A DNA stretch of 64,000 nt, taken from NCBI GenBank assembly GCA_963972525.1, contig CAXAUZ010000002.1:124001-188000 (forward strand), read 5' to 3'. This DNA is from Salinilacustrithrix sp003476595. Its GTDB lineage: Bacteria > Actinomycetota > Acidimicrobiia > Acidimicrobiales > Salinilacustritrichaceae. Of the stretch, positions 42,269 through 49,572 are shown piece after piece. Position 1 is the stretch's first letter. Every line of letters begins with the position of its first letter. The position numbers and the translations under genes were made by a program. The notes under the pieces are model-generated. The model did not search any database. It was not told where the DNA came from and saw only the letters and a program-made list of their open reading frames with translations.

Positions 42269-42748
42269 TCAGGCGGCGCCGTCGCCCCCGTCGGTGACCA
42301 GCGGCAGCACCCGGTAGGGGATCTGCTCGGTGAGGGCGATCTGGGTGGTGGTCCGCTCGATGCCACCCGTGGACAGCATCCGACCGATCAGCGGCTGGAG
42401 GTCGGCGTTGGTGGGGGCGACCACGCGGCAGAGCAGGTCGCCGGGACCGGTCGTGGTGTGGACCTCCAGCACCTCGGGCAGTGTCGCCAGGTGGGCGACC
42501 ACGGTCTCGAGGGCGCCCTGGGCGATCTCGAGGGTCACGAAGGCGATCACGTCGTAGCCGATGGAGCGCAGGTCGATGTCGGGCCCGTAGCCCGTGACCA
42601 CGCCGCGCTGCTGCAGCTTCTCCATGCGGGCCTGCACCGTGCCGCGGGCGACCTCGAGCTGTCGGGCCAGCTCCATGACGCCGGCCCGGGGGTGCTCCGC
42701 CAGGCACTGCAGGAGTCGTCGATCCAGATCGTCGATGGCTGCCGGCAC
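42269..42748 (-). CDS. Lrp/AsnC-family transcriptional regulator
   Basis: 159 residues from GTG 42748; a GTG 18 bp upstream is also open. N-terminal winged helix (IDDLDRRLLQCLAEHPRAGVMELARQLEVARGTVQARMEKLQQRGVV) then the RAM ligand-binding domain (AFVTLEIAQGALETVVAHLATLPEVLEVHTTTGPGDLLCRVV). It probably senses an amino acid. No adjacent metabolic target; the next genes are tRNA-Val and the integrative element. Confidence 0.9.
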   Translation of the reverse strand: MPAAIDDLDRRLLQCLAEHPRAGVMELARQLEVARGTVQARMEKLQQRGVVTGYGPDIDLRSIGYDVIAFVTLEIAQGALETVVAHLATLPEVLEVHTTTGPGDLLCRVVAPTNADLQPLIGRMLSTGGIERTTTQIALTEQIPYRVLPLVTDGGDGAA

Positions 42749-42835
42749 GGCTCGGCGGTCTACCACAGCGGGGTCGGATGGGCCGATCGACGATGTGGCG
42801 CCGCCCGGGCGCGCTGCTACAGTGCCCGCTCCCGA

Positions 42836-42909
42836 GGGCCGTTAGCTCAGTTGGCTAGAGCACCTGCATGACGCGCAGGGGGTCGGGGGTTCGAATCCCT
42901 CACGGCCCA
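42836..42909 (+). tRNA. tRNA-Val (GAC), integration target
   Basis: Acceptor GGGCCGT/ACGGCCC, anticodon stem CCTGC/GCAGG with loop ATGACGC (anticodon GAC), T arm with TTCGAAT. -10-like TACAGT at 42818-42823. The 3' portion from 42866 is the left copy of the 61-bp attachment repeat, so the tRNA is reconstituted and functional after insertion. Confidence 0.95.
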
Positions 42910-42926
42910 CTCGGCACGCCCAGGTC
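42866..42926 (+). repeat. attL: 61-bp direct repeat in tRNA-Val
   Basis: Identical to 49573-49633, starting at the anticodon stem and running through the T arm, acceptor end and the left arm of the downstream terminator. Flanking bases differ on both sides (T/C before, A/G after). Confidence 0.95.
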
Positions 42927-42940
42927 AACGGCCTGGGCGT
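42916..42940 (+). terminator. Terminator after tRNA-Val, completed by element DNA
   Basis: ACGCCCAGG (inside attL) pairs with CCTGGGCGT supplied by the element. The original host terminator arm now lies beyond attR, so the element carries a substitute right arm. Confidence 0.65.
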
Positions 42941-42969
42941 TGTCGCGTCTCCGGCCGGACGCGGCCGAG

Positions 42970-42991
42970 GGGAGCCAAGAGGGGAGCCAAA
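42970..42991 (+). repeat. Left-end paired repeats GGGGAGCCAA
   Basis: GGGGAGCCAA at 42970-42979 and 42982-42991, 12-bp period, with a third weaker GGGAAGCC. The same pair with the same spacing and orientation lies near the right end (49458-49479). Candidate arm-type integrase sites. Confidence 0.65.
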
Positions 42992-43021
42992 GGGAAGCCG
43001 ATCTCCGGGGTTTGCGACCGG

Positions 43022-43330
43022 TCAAGCGGAGAAGAACAGTGCGACGGCCGCCGCGAATCCGGCGACTCCGAGAACGAGGGCGGCCGTGGCGATGCGCCGG
43101 TGGCCGTGTCCGATGTCGCCGGACGCTCGAGCGAGGATCGCAAGGGCAATGGCGACGAGCGACCCGATGCCTGCGACCCACAGGACGGCGAAGGCGAGCG
43201 CCCAGCGGGCAGAGGATCGGCCGGTCTGCGGTCGAGGTGAGGCGTCGAAGCGCCCGGTCTGGAAGCCGCCGGTCATCAAGTTCTCCGGCTCGACCATTGG
43301 ACGGTCGTAGCGGCTGCCGTTGTCGTCCAT
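43022..43330 (-). CDS. Small two-TM membrane protein (DUF4190-like)
   Basis: 102 residues: a soluble N-terminus ending SSARWALAF, then two transmembrane segments (ALAFAVLWVAGIGSLVAIALAILA and IATAALVLGVAGFAAAVALFF) joined by a short HGHRR loop. Divergent from the ECF sigma gene with a 75-bp gap. DUF4190-type proteins are of unknown function. Confidence 0.7.
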   Translation of the reverse strand: MDDNGSRYDRPMVEPENLMTGGFQTGRFDASPRPQTGRSSARWALAFAVLWVAGIGSLVAIALAILARASGDIGHGHRRIATAALVLGVAGFAAAVALFFSA

Positions 43331-43405
43331 CGTGCTCAGTGTGGCGTCTGGGAGAAGTTGGGTCAGGTTTGTCAACCAGATCGAGATGTGCGGTGTCATA
43401 GGGGC

Positions 43406-43906
43406 GTGACAGAGGTGCGGGACCCCGTGGACACCCTGGAGGAGCGCTACGACCTCCATGCGACAGCACTGCTGCGGCTCGCCGTGCTGGCTTGCGGCGA
43501 TCGCGCCGTCGCTGAGGACATCGTGCACGACGCGTTCCTGCGATGCCACGCCGCCGACCCGGGCCCGACGCCTGGCAAGGAGCGGGCCTACCTGCGCCGC
43601 ATCGTGCTGAACCTGTCCAGCAACCACCACCGCACTCGACGCCGGCACACCGTCGAACGGTTCCCGAGGCCCGACACAGCCGATGCTGCGGACGCCGACG
43701 TCCTTGCCGAAACCGTCAGCGGAGTCGTGAGCGCAGCCGTGCGTGCCCTGCCGGATCGCCAACGGGACTGCGTGCTCCTGCACTACTTCGAGCGCCTCAG
43801 TGACACCGAGACCGCCGAAGCGCTGGGCATCAGCCCTGGCTCGGTGAAGACCCACCTCCACCGCGCACGCGCCGCGCTGCGCCCGACGCTGGAGCAGCTC
43901 CGATGA
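43406..43906 (+). CDS. ECF-family RNA polymerase sigma factor
   Basis: 166 residues. Region 2 (LRLAVLACGDRAVAEDIVHDAFLRCH) and region 4 (LPDRQRDCVLLHYFERLSDTETAEALGISPGSVKTHLHRARAAL), of the SigE/SigL type with an ALGIS helix-turn-helix. GTG start after AGGGGC. It overlaps the downstream anti-sigma-like gene by ATGA, the usual arrangement for a sigma factor with its membrane-bound antagonist. An ECF sigma on an integrative element is uncommon. Confidence 0.9.
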   Translation: MTEVRDPVDTLEERYDLHATALLRLAVLACGDRAVAEDIVHDAFLRCHAADPGPTPGKERAYLRRIVLNLSSNHHRTRRRHTVERFPRPDTADAADADVLAETVSGVVSAAVRALPDRQRDCVLLHYFERLSDTETAEALGISPGSVKTHLHRARAALRPTLEQLR

Positions 43907-45471
43907 ACCCGACGACACCCGACGACGCCGAGCTCGACCGGCTGCTGACCGAAAGCCTCGACGCCGCGGTCCAGGACGTCACGGCCGGTCCCGCGTTGTT
44001 GGACCGGATCAAGGCTGACGCCGCCACCACGACCACCCCCGGTTCCCGCCACAGGGGTCGTCAGAGCCCAAGATGGCTGTGGCCGATCGCCGCAGCGGCG
44101 GCCGTAGTGCTCGCCGTGGTGTTCATCGCCGTCGGCGGCGACGACGACACCGACGTCGCGACCGGCGAGGACCTCGACGAGGCGCGGAAGGCCCCGGTGG
44201 TGCTCTCGGGCGAGGCGGGTGGCGAGGAGTGGTCCGTCGTCGAATACATCGAGGACGACCCCTCCATCGTGGACGAGCCGACGACGTGCATGCGGTTCGA
44301 GCCCCCGATCGAGGACGGCCCGTTCTTCTGCGGTACCGAGGACGACCTCGTTGGCCCCCACGGAAGGCTCGTGTGGCGCCGATCCGACCGATCCGGCGAG
44401 AAGATCAGCTTCAACGGCCATGCAGTGTTCGCCGGCGTGTTCAGCCCCCAGGTCGCTGAGGTCTCGCTCCGGGTCGCCGGCGAGCGGACCGTCGTCGAGC
44501 CGACATCCTGGCCCGGACAGGACCTGGGGATCGTCGTCGTCATGCTGCCCGTTCCCGACGGCGCCGAGTACGTCATCGAGCTGACCGACGCCGACGGCGA
44601 GCTGCTGTCCACTGGCGGCGGGTCCGCTCTGGAGGGCACAACAGGCGCTGAAGTGCCCGTCATCTCGGTGGACGAGGTCATCCTCCGTGCCGCCGCCCTG
44701 CCCGAGGCGTCACGCCGAGTCGTCGTTGTCGACGCCGACGGGCTGAAGGCGTCGGTGGGGCTCCCCTCGGACCATGCCTTCCTCCCGCCATCGGGGCCGG
44801 CTGACCAGATGCTGCTCGACGAGCTCGGCGCAGTGCTGTCTCACCTCCGCCGCCCCACCGACCGTGGCGCAGCGGCGGCCCTGGACGCAGAGCTCGTCGT
44901 GCGGGCGGCAGGCAACGAGTGCGCCGTCGGCCCGGAGTGCCTCACCGTGCTCGAAACCCATCAGGACCCAGACGACCTGCGCCGTCGCCTCCTGGTCGAA
45001 GGGTGGTCCGACGAAGCCGGACTGCTCCTCAACCCGGGTACTGCTGCCGACGTGTCGTACCCGGTCATCGGTGTCCTGCCCAACCTCGTGTTCCTCGGAC
45101 AGGACCAAGCCACCGTCCGCGACGCCATCGAAGGCCGCACCGCACCCCCGGAACGGCTGGTGGCCGGCCTCGACCGAGTCGTAGGGCCCGCCCGGATCGC
45201 CCTGGCCTGTGGTGAGACGTCCGCCGCGATCGCCTCGACGCCCGGCGCATCGCATCAGGTCGCATCACAGGCGGACGCTGCGGTGGAGGCGGGCGACGAG
45301 ATCACCATCGCCGACGACGGGTACGTCATCGCAGACGTGACCGCAACTGACGGCTGGACCGTCGTCACGGTCGAGCCCACCGGCGGGTCCGCACGGTCGC
45401 TCACACATGTCGCCGACAGCAACGAGGCGTCCGTCCTGCCCGCTGTCCTGACAGCCACGTTCTCGTGCTGA
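43903..45471 (+). CDS. Membrane anti-sigma-like protein with large extracellular domain
   Basis: 522 residues. Cytoplasmic N-terminus (about 55 residues, acidic, DDAELDRLLTESLDAAVQDV), one transmembrane helix (WLWPIAAAAAVVLAVVFIAV), then ~440 extracellular residues with three to four repeated beta-rich modules (VISVDEVILRAAALPEASRRVVVV, ...). No ZAS Cys motif. Overlapping start with the ECF gene indicates an anti-sigma partner. The large outer part may bind a ligand. Confidence 0.75.
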   Translation: MNPTTPDDAELDRLLTESLDAAVQDVTAGPALLDRIKADAATTTTPGSRHRGRQSPRWLWPIAAAAAVVLAVVFIAVGGDDDTDVATGEDLDEARKAPVVLSGEAGGEEWSVVEYIEDDPSIVDEPTTCMRFEPPIEDGPFFCGTEDDLVGPHGRLVWRRSDRSGEKISFNGHAVFAGVFSPQVAEVSLRVAGERTVVEPTSWPGQDLGIVVVMLPVPDGAEYVIELTDADGELLSTGGGSALEGTTGAEVPVISVDEVILRAAALPEASRRVVVVDADGLKASVGLPSDHAFLPPSGPADQMLLDELGAVLSHLRRPTDRGAAAALDAELVVRAAGNECAVGPECLTVLETHQDPDDLRRRLLVEGWSDEAGLLLNPGTAADVSYPVIGVLPNLVFLGQDQATVRDAIEGRTAPPERLVAGLDRVVGPARIALACGETSAAIASTPGASHQVASQADAAVEAGDEITIADDGYVIADVTATDGWTVVTVEPTGGSARSLTHVADSNEASVLPAVLTATFSC

Positions 45472-45572
45472 CAGTCCCTCTTGCTACGTCAGGAGGCGTC
45501 GCATCGGCACGCTTTACGGCGCTCGCCGGAATTCGCTCCACCGGGAACACACACGCGGATGCTTGCCCGGAC

Positions 45573-45821
45573 TCAGGCCGAGGCCGGTCCGAGAAGGTGA
45601 CGGTTCTTCTCGACAGACCCAGGGAGCACGGAGAAGTGGATCTGGCCGTCCTCGTCGACAGCGACGATGCGTACGACGGCGGCCGCTGCCTGGTTGCCTG
45701 CGAGCAGCAGCGCTCCCGGGACGATTCGGCTCGGATCTGACGCATCAGCGAGCGTCGACCAGCCAAGGCCGTCGTCGTCCTGTGCGTTGAGGTCGGCGAC
45801 GATGTCGAGTGCGAGGTCCAT
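45573..45821 (-). CDS. Unrecognised small protein, 82 aa
   Basis: No domain. Hydrophobic-rich beta core (IVPGALLLAGNQAAAAVVRIVAVDEDGQIHFSVLPG). The ATG at 45821 is chosen because GGAGGG lies 6 nt upstream; the frame is open to an ATG at 45851 that overlaps the upstream gene. Downstream of the 125-aa gene in the integrase operon. Confidence 0.65.
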   Translation of the reverse strand: MDLALDIVADLNAQDDDGLGWSTLADASDPSRIVPGALLLAGNQAAAAVVRIVAVDEDGQIHFSVLPGSVEKNRHLLGPASA

Positions 45822-45840
45822 TGCGAGCCCTCCGTTCGGC

Positions 45841-46218
45841 TCAGGCTTCATGGTACGGGTTCATCCACACGTGGTGGTCGGCGGAGACGAGGGCAGCAAC
45901 GTCCTCGTCGAGCGATCGCAGCGTCAGCGTGTAGTGCCGGTGGTTCCGTCCTGTCGGCTCCAGCCGCAGACCCAGGAGTCGGATCGTCCGCACCGTCATG
46001 ACCGTGAAGTGCGGGAACCGCACCAGCGGCGCCTGCTGCGCCAGCTCGTCGATCGTGGCCCCCCGAAGAGCGAACACCGAGATGCCGTAGGTCCCGTAGA
46101 TGTCGAACATCCGCTGGGCGTCGCGTCGGATGATCGACGGGTCGAGGTCGCCGCCTCGAAGGATCAGTTCTTCTCCATCGTCGAGGTCGTCGTTGGATCG
46201 GACGAACCGTTCTTTCAT
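45841..46218 (-). CDS. Unrecognised protein, 125 aa, coupled to integrase
   Basis: Not recognised. Charged N-terminus (MKERFVRSNDDLDDGEELILRGG), a helical region (DPSIIRRDAQRMFDIYGTYGISVFALRG) and a beta/helical C-terminus with HHVWMNPYHEA. Strong GGGAGGCGAGCG Shine-Dalgarno. ATGA overlap with the integrase stop. Position after the integrase suggests a regulatory or transfer-related role, not established. Confidence 0.7.
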   Translation of the reverse strand: MKERFVRSNDDLDDGEELILRGGDLDPSIIRRDAQRMFDIYGTYGISVFALRGATIDELAQQAPLVRFPHFTVMTVRTIRLLGLRLEPTGRNHRHYTLTLRSLDEDVAALVSADHHVWMNPYHEA

Positions 46219-47393
46219 CGCTCGCCTCCCTGTTCGCCGAAGAGTCGCTCCATCGGGGCGGCAGCAGCATCGATTGTCCGGGAGATGGGATGCCGGTAGT
46301 GCTTGAGGAGCATCCGGGTGTCGGTGTGGCCGAGGACGTCGGCGATCTGCTCGAGCGGGACGCCGGAAGCGGACAGCAACGACGCCGCTGAGTGGCGCAG
46401 TTCGTTCGGCGACCAACGACCGAGGCCGGCGGCGACCGTGATGCGGGCCAGGTCACGACGGAGGTTGCTCGGGCTCATCGGAGTGCCGACACTCGTGGGG
46501 AAGACGAGATCGAGGTCCTGCCAGCGCTCGCCTGCGTTCTGGCGCTCGTCACGCTGGCGGCGCTCGTGCTGTCGCAATGCCTCAACGACGGGCCGTGGCA
46601 AGACCAGAGCGCGCCTGGACTTCCTTGTCTTCGGCGCTCCGAGGACGAGCGCCTCGCGGCCGTTGTTGTCGGTGGTGCGCTTCCGTGACTGATTCACAGA
46701 GAGCACGCCAGCGTCCAGGTCGACGTCCTCCCACCGAAGGCCGCACAGCTCGCCCGGCCGGAGTCCGAGCATGAGGCCAACGGTGATGAGTCCGACGAGC
46801 CGGTCGTGGGCAGCGACGTCGAGCAGCTGGCGTGCCTGCTCCGGCGTCAGCGAGCGTCCGGAGCGTGGGTCTCGTGCCGAGGTTGGCATCTCGGAGAGCT
46901 CTGCGACGTTGCGGGCGACGATGTCAGGGCGCTGGGCGTGCTTCAGCGCCATGACCAGCACCGAGCGGACACGCATGACGCTGTTGCGGGCCATGCCTTG
47001 GTCGGCGAGATGGCGGAGCAGGGCCTCGACGTTCTCCGGAGTCAACTCGCCGAGTCGTCGGCGCCCGAGCCCGCGGATGGCGTGGCCGACCGCCCAGCGG
47101 TAGTTGGTGACCGTCGACTTCGCCTGGACCTGGCTCCGGGCCGGGAGCACATCGGCGAGCCAGCGTTCGAGGAAGTCGCCGAGGGTCATCGACCCGTCAC
47201 CGGTCGGTAGTCCGTCCTCGAGTCGGCGCTGCAGTTGGCGGAGCTTCCGGCGCGCCTCGGTCTTCGTGCGACCGGTCACCTTCCGACGTCGTCGGCGTCC
47301 GCTGCCGTCCGGCGGCAACTCGAGGAGGGCGACCCAGCGGTCGCGGTCCTCCTCGTAGAAGAGCGCTCCTTCGCCATGGCCACGGCGGCCCAT
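46215..47393 (-). CDS. Tyrosine site-specific integrase
   Basis: 392 residues. N-terminal arm-binding SAM-like region (FYEEDRDRWVALLELPPDG ... MTLGDFLERWLADVL), then the catalytic core: Arg in LGLRPGELCGLRWEDV, Lys in KTRKSRRALVLP, HxxR in NELRHSAASLLS, and GHTDTRMLLKHYRHPIS with the Tyr nucleophile. Phage/ICE type as in pSAM2-like and actinophage elements. The ATG after ~18 upstream codons is chosen from the domain boundary; an upstream ATG at 47447 exists. Reads away from attR. Confidence 0.93.
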   Translation of the reverse strand: MGRRGHGEGALFYEEDRDRWVALLELPPDGSGRRRRRKVTGRTKTEARRKLRQLQRRLEDGLPTGDGSMTLGDFLERWLADVLPARSQVQAKSTVTNYRWAVGHAIRGLGRRRLGELTPENVEALLRHLADQGMARNSVMRVRSVLVMALKHAQRPDIVARNVAELSEMPTSARDPRSGRSLTPEQARQLLDVAAHDRLVGLITVGLMLGLRPGELCGLRWEDVDLDAGVLSVNQSRKRTTDNNGREALVLGAPKTRKSRRALVLPRPVVEALRQHERRQRDERQNAGERWQDLDLVFPTSVGTPMSPSNLRRDLARITVAAGLGRWSPNELRHSAASLLSASGVPLEQIADVLGHTDTRMLLKHYRHPISRTIDAAAAPMERLFGEQGGER

Positions 47394-47470
47394 CGCAGAT
47401 CTCCAACATGCCCAGTTGTGTCGAGGGCAGCGAGTGCTGCGAGTCACGCCGAGGCGTGGGTGGACCGAGA

Positions 47471-47911
47471 CTACCGACAGGTATGCGACACCGAACGGAG
47501 CCGGTCGACGAAGCGCTCGACCGAGTCGAACGGGATGCGGGCGGCTCGCCCGATGTGGACGACCTCGACCTCGCCGGCGCCGATCAGCTCGTACATCGTC
47601 GTTCGACCGAGCCCGAGGAGTTGACCGGCCTCCGGGATCCTCAGCAGCAGGGGAGGGGGCTCCGGGTCTGTGCCCCCGCCGACAGCGTCGTCAGCTTTCC
47701 CGGGAGGGAAAGCTGCAAGGGTGTGTTTGCTGGAGGGGCGGGGTCGGAGGACGTTTGCTTCGAGGTTCGGGTAAGTCGGAGCGGATGGGCCGGGGCGGGC
47801 GGCGTGCTTGGTGGGCTTCGCGGCCGGGGTGCGGCCGGCGGACGGCTCGGCGATGTCGACGGGGCAGTCGTCGAGGTCGAGCGACAGCACGGCCTGGTGG
47901 TGGTTACTCAT
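47471..47911 (-). CDS. Excisionase-like MerR/HTH_17 protein with N-terminal extension
   Basis: 146 residues. The C-terminal ~60 residues (LLLRIPEAGQLLGLGRTTMYELIGAGEVEVVHIGRAARIPFDSVERFVDRL) are a clear Xis/HTH_17 winged helix. The N-terminal 85 residues are low-complexity Pro/Ala/Lys and overlap a structured DNA element (47692-47795), so part may not be functional protein. Upstream of the integrase (78-bp gap), as expected for an excision factor. Confidence 0.8.
   Translation of the reverse strand: MSNHHQAVLSLDLDDCPVDIAEPSAGRTPAAKPTKHAARPGPSAPTYPNLEANVLRPRPSSKHTLAAFPPGKADDAVGGGTDPEPPPLLLRIPEAGQLLGLGRTTMYELIGAGEVEVVHIGRAARIPFDSVERFVDRLRSVSHTCR
47692..47795 (+). repeat. Hairpin element, copy 1 (inverted relative to copy 2)
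   Basis: Begins with hairpin CAGCTTTCCC-GGGA-GGGAAAGCTG, then CAAGGGTGTGTTT (47716-47728), GGAGGGGC, CGGAGGACGT and TTCGGGTAAG at +74. Shares order and spacing with copy 2 at 48186-48290. Confidence 0.8.
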
Positions 47912-48216
47912 GCCCTACAAGGCCTTTTGAGAGCGCCGAACCTCACGCGAGCCGTCGAAGAATCCTTTCGGTAAGTCGGCCGCCAGCCCACTGCCTCGGC
48001 TTACCGCGCGTTTCGTCACTTACCCGATGACTCTCCGTGATCGGTGCGTGGCTTCGAGAGGTGCTGAAACCGTGGCACCCAACGGTCCGTCTCGGCGGCC
48101 GCCCGCCGTTGAATGCCCCGTACGCCGCCGATCCCTCAGTCGAGAGCTCCCGAGCCGAACGACGATTGAACCGACCGTCCTCCACCGCCCGGACCGCTCC
48201 GCCGCGCTTACCCGAA
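47766..48216. repeat. Iteron-like TTCGGGTAAG repeats (five copies)
   Basis: TTCGGGTAAG-type units at 47766 and 47966 (plus strand) and at 47997-48010, 48017-48029 and 48207-48216 (minus strand), giving a roughly symmetric arrangement centred near 47990. Consistent with binding sites of an initiator, excisionase or repressor. Confidence 0.6.
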
Positions 48217-48489
48217 CGCAGTCACTGACGTCCTCCGGACAGCCCCTCCGAGAAAACACACCCTTGCAGCTTCCGCTGGAGCGGAAGCTGCCGGCGCGCC
48301 GAGCGGTGTGTCTTCGACGTGACTCGAACACGCACAACGAGGCATGAGTGCTCTCTGGCGCTGCGCAAGTTCGCTCTCGGCAGTTGAGCCCTCGAACGCT
48401 TCATCTCCGGCGAGCCGCTGTACCGGGTCCATGACTGGGTCTTCGGCATGTTGGCACTGAAGTCCGAGTCGGTCGATCTTCGGCTCCGA
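47912..48489. other. 578-bp noncoding region of the integrative element
   Basis: No convincing gene. Contains copy 2 of the hairpin element and four of the five iteron-like repeats; a candidate origin or regulatory locus. Short open frames here have no codon bias or Shine-Dalgarno. Confidence 0.55.
48186..48290 (-). repeat. Hairpin element, copy 2 (inverted)
   Basis: On the minus strand: hairpin CAGCTTCCGC-TCCA-GCGGAAGCTG (48267-48290), CAAGGGTGTGTTT, then GGAGGGGC, CGGAGGACGT and TTCGGGTAAG at +74. The stem differs from copy 1 but remains fully paired, i.e. compensatory changes. Confidence 0.8.
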
Positions 48490-49410
48490 TCAGCGGCCTC
48501 CCTCTACAGGTCTCGCTGCAATACCCGGATGTGCGGCGGCAGCGACTGGGTCGTCGATGGCCCACCACGTTGGCGGCCAGGTCGGCAACGGAGCGGCTTC
48601 GTAATTGATTCCGGCAACGAGGTACAGAACCCGGTCGGAAACGACGTGCGCCGAGACGAGAACCTTGATGGTGTCCGAGACGATCGTCGGACGATCGACG
48701 AGGATGCCGTGGGGGGCGTCGCTTGGCAGCCGAATGGCGAGCACCATTTCGTGCATCGGCCCCACGATGCGTCTCCGCTGGGACCAGCCGTACAGGTCGT
48801 CGTTGTAGCCAGCGAGTCCCTCTGCGTACTGCCGTGCCTCGATCTCGATGAAATGGTCCGCAAGCCCAGAGGGGTGATCTCGCAGCTCCATGAGTACGTC
48901 GACTAGTTCCTCCGCCTCAGCAGAGAACTGCTCGGGCAGACCGAGCTGCGCACGGTTGTTGTAGAGCCATGCCATTGCTCTACAGCGCCGGAGGTTCGGA
49001 TCGAACAGAAGCCAGGCATCCCGGAAGGCTCCGTCGGCGAGGTCGCGGACCACTGCGCCGGCAACGGCAAGGGGTCCCAGATCTGCATGGAAGTCCCCGG
49101 GTGTGAGCGGATTCGCCTCGCCTTCCGCCTGCTTTGACACCAGTTCGTCTGGCGTGAGTCCCCGGGCCGCAGAGATCGCGCGCTCAACGAGCCGATTTTG
49201 AACGACAAGCAGCACTGCAAAGAGCAGGAGGCCGGCACCCACCTCGAGCATCAAGCCGGAAAGTGCCGGCGCGTCTCCCTCCAGCTCCACGACTATGTGC
49301 GCAACGACGAGCGCAAGGCCCAGCGCGCCCGTCACCAGGAGGGGTCCCAGGCGGATGGTCGCCACCGGCTTTGTGAGCCGTTCACCGAGTACCTCGACGC
49401 CATCGGCCAT
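48490..49410 (-). CDS. Unrecognised two-TM protein of the integrative element, 306 aa
   Basis: N-terminal head (DGVEVLGERLTKPVATI), two transmembrane helices (LGPLLVTGALGLALVVAHIVV and GLMLEVGAGLLLFAVLLVVQ), then a ~220-residue cytoplasmic region with helical (FRDAWLLFDPNLRRCRAMAWLYNNRAQLG) and beta (MVLAIRLPSDAPHGILVDRPTIVSDTIKVLVSAHVV) parts. Not recognised. Softer codon bias than the backbone suggests foreign origin. In this position it could be cargo, e.g. a membrane effector. Confidence 0.7.
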   Translation of the reverse strand: MADGVEVLGERLTKPVATIRLGPLLVTGALGLALVVAHIVVELEGDAPALSGLMLEVGAGLLLFAVLLVVQNRLVERAISAARGLTPDELVSKQAEGEANPLTPGDFHADLGPLAVAGAVVRDLADGAFRDAWLLFDPNLRRCRAMAWLYNNRAQLGLPEQFSAEAEELVDVLMELRDHPSGLADHFIEIEARQYAEGLAGYNDDLYGWSQRRRIVGPMHEMVLAIRLPSDAPHGILVDRPTIVSDTIKVLVSAHVVSDRVLYLVAGINYEAAPLPTWPPTWWAIDDPVAAAAHPGIAARPVEGGR

Positions 49411-49457
49411 GAGATCGAGGCTACGGGCGCCCCGTGGCGGGAACGGCGATCCACCAA

Positions 49458-49479
49458 GGGGAGCCAACAGGGGAGCCAA
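49458..49479 (+). repeat. Right-end paired repeats GGGGAGCCAA
   Basis: GGGGAGCCAA at 49458-49467 and 49470-49479, same 12-bp period and direction as at the left end. Confidence 0.65.
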
Positions 49480-49572
49480 CGCAGGCGAACACCGGCGAAC
49501 GCCGGCGGACCTCGCAACGGTGTCACCGGGAGTTTCGCGCTTCAGCGGACGTCCACGAACGTCCCGAAAATC

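Noticed and set aside
47471..47911. Initiator (Rep) protein for the iterons
   Set aside because: Only a MerR/HTH_17 excisionase-like fold is visible; no replication initiator motif.
48020..48347. Overlapping 60-106-codon frames in the element's noncoding region
   Set aside because: No codon bias, no Shine-Dalgarno, and they run through the hairpin element on both strands.
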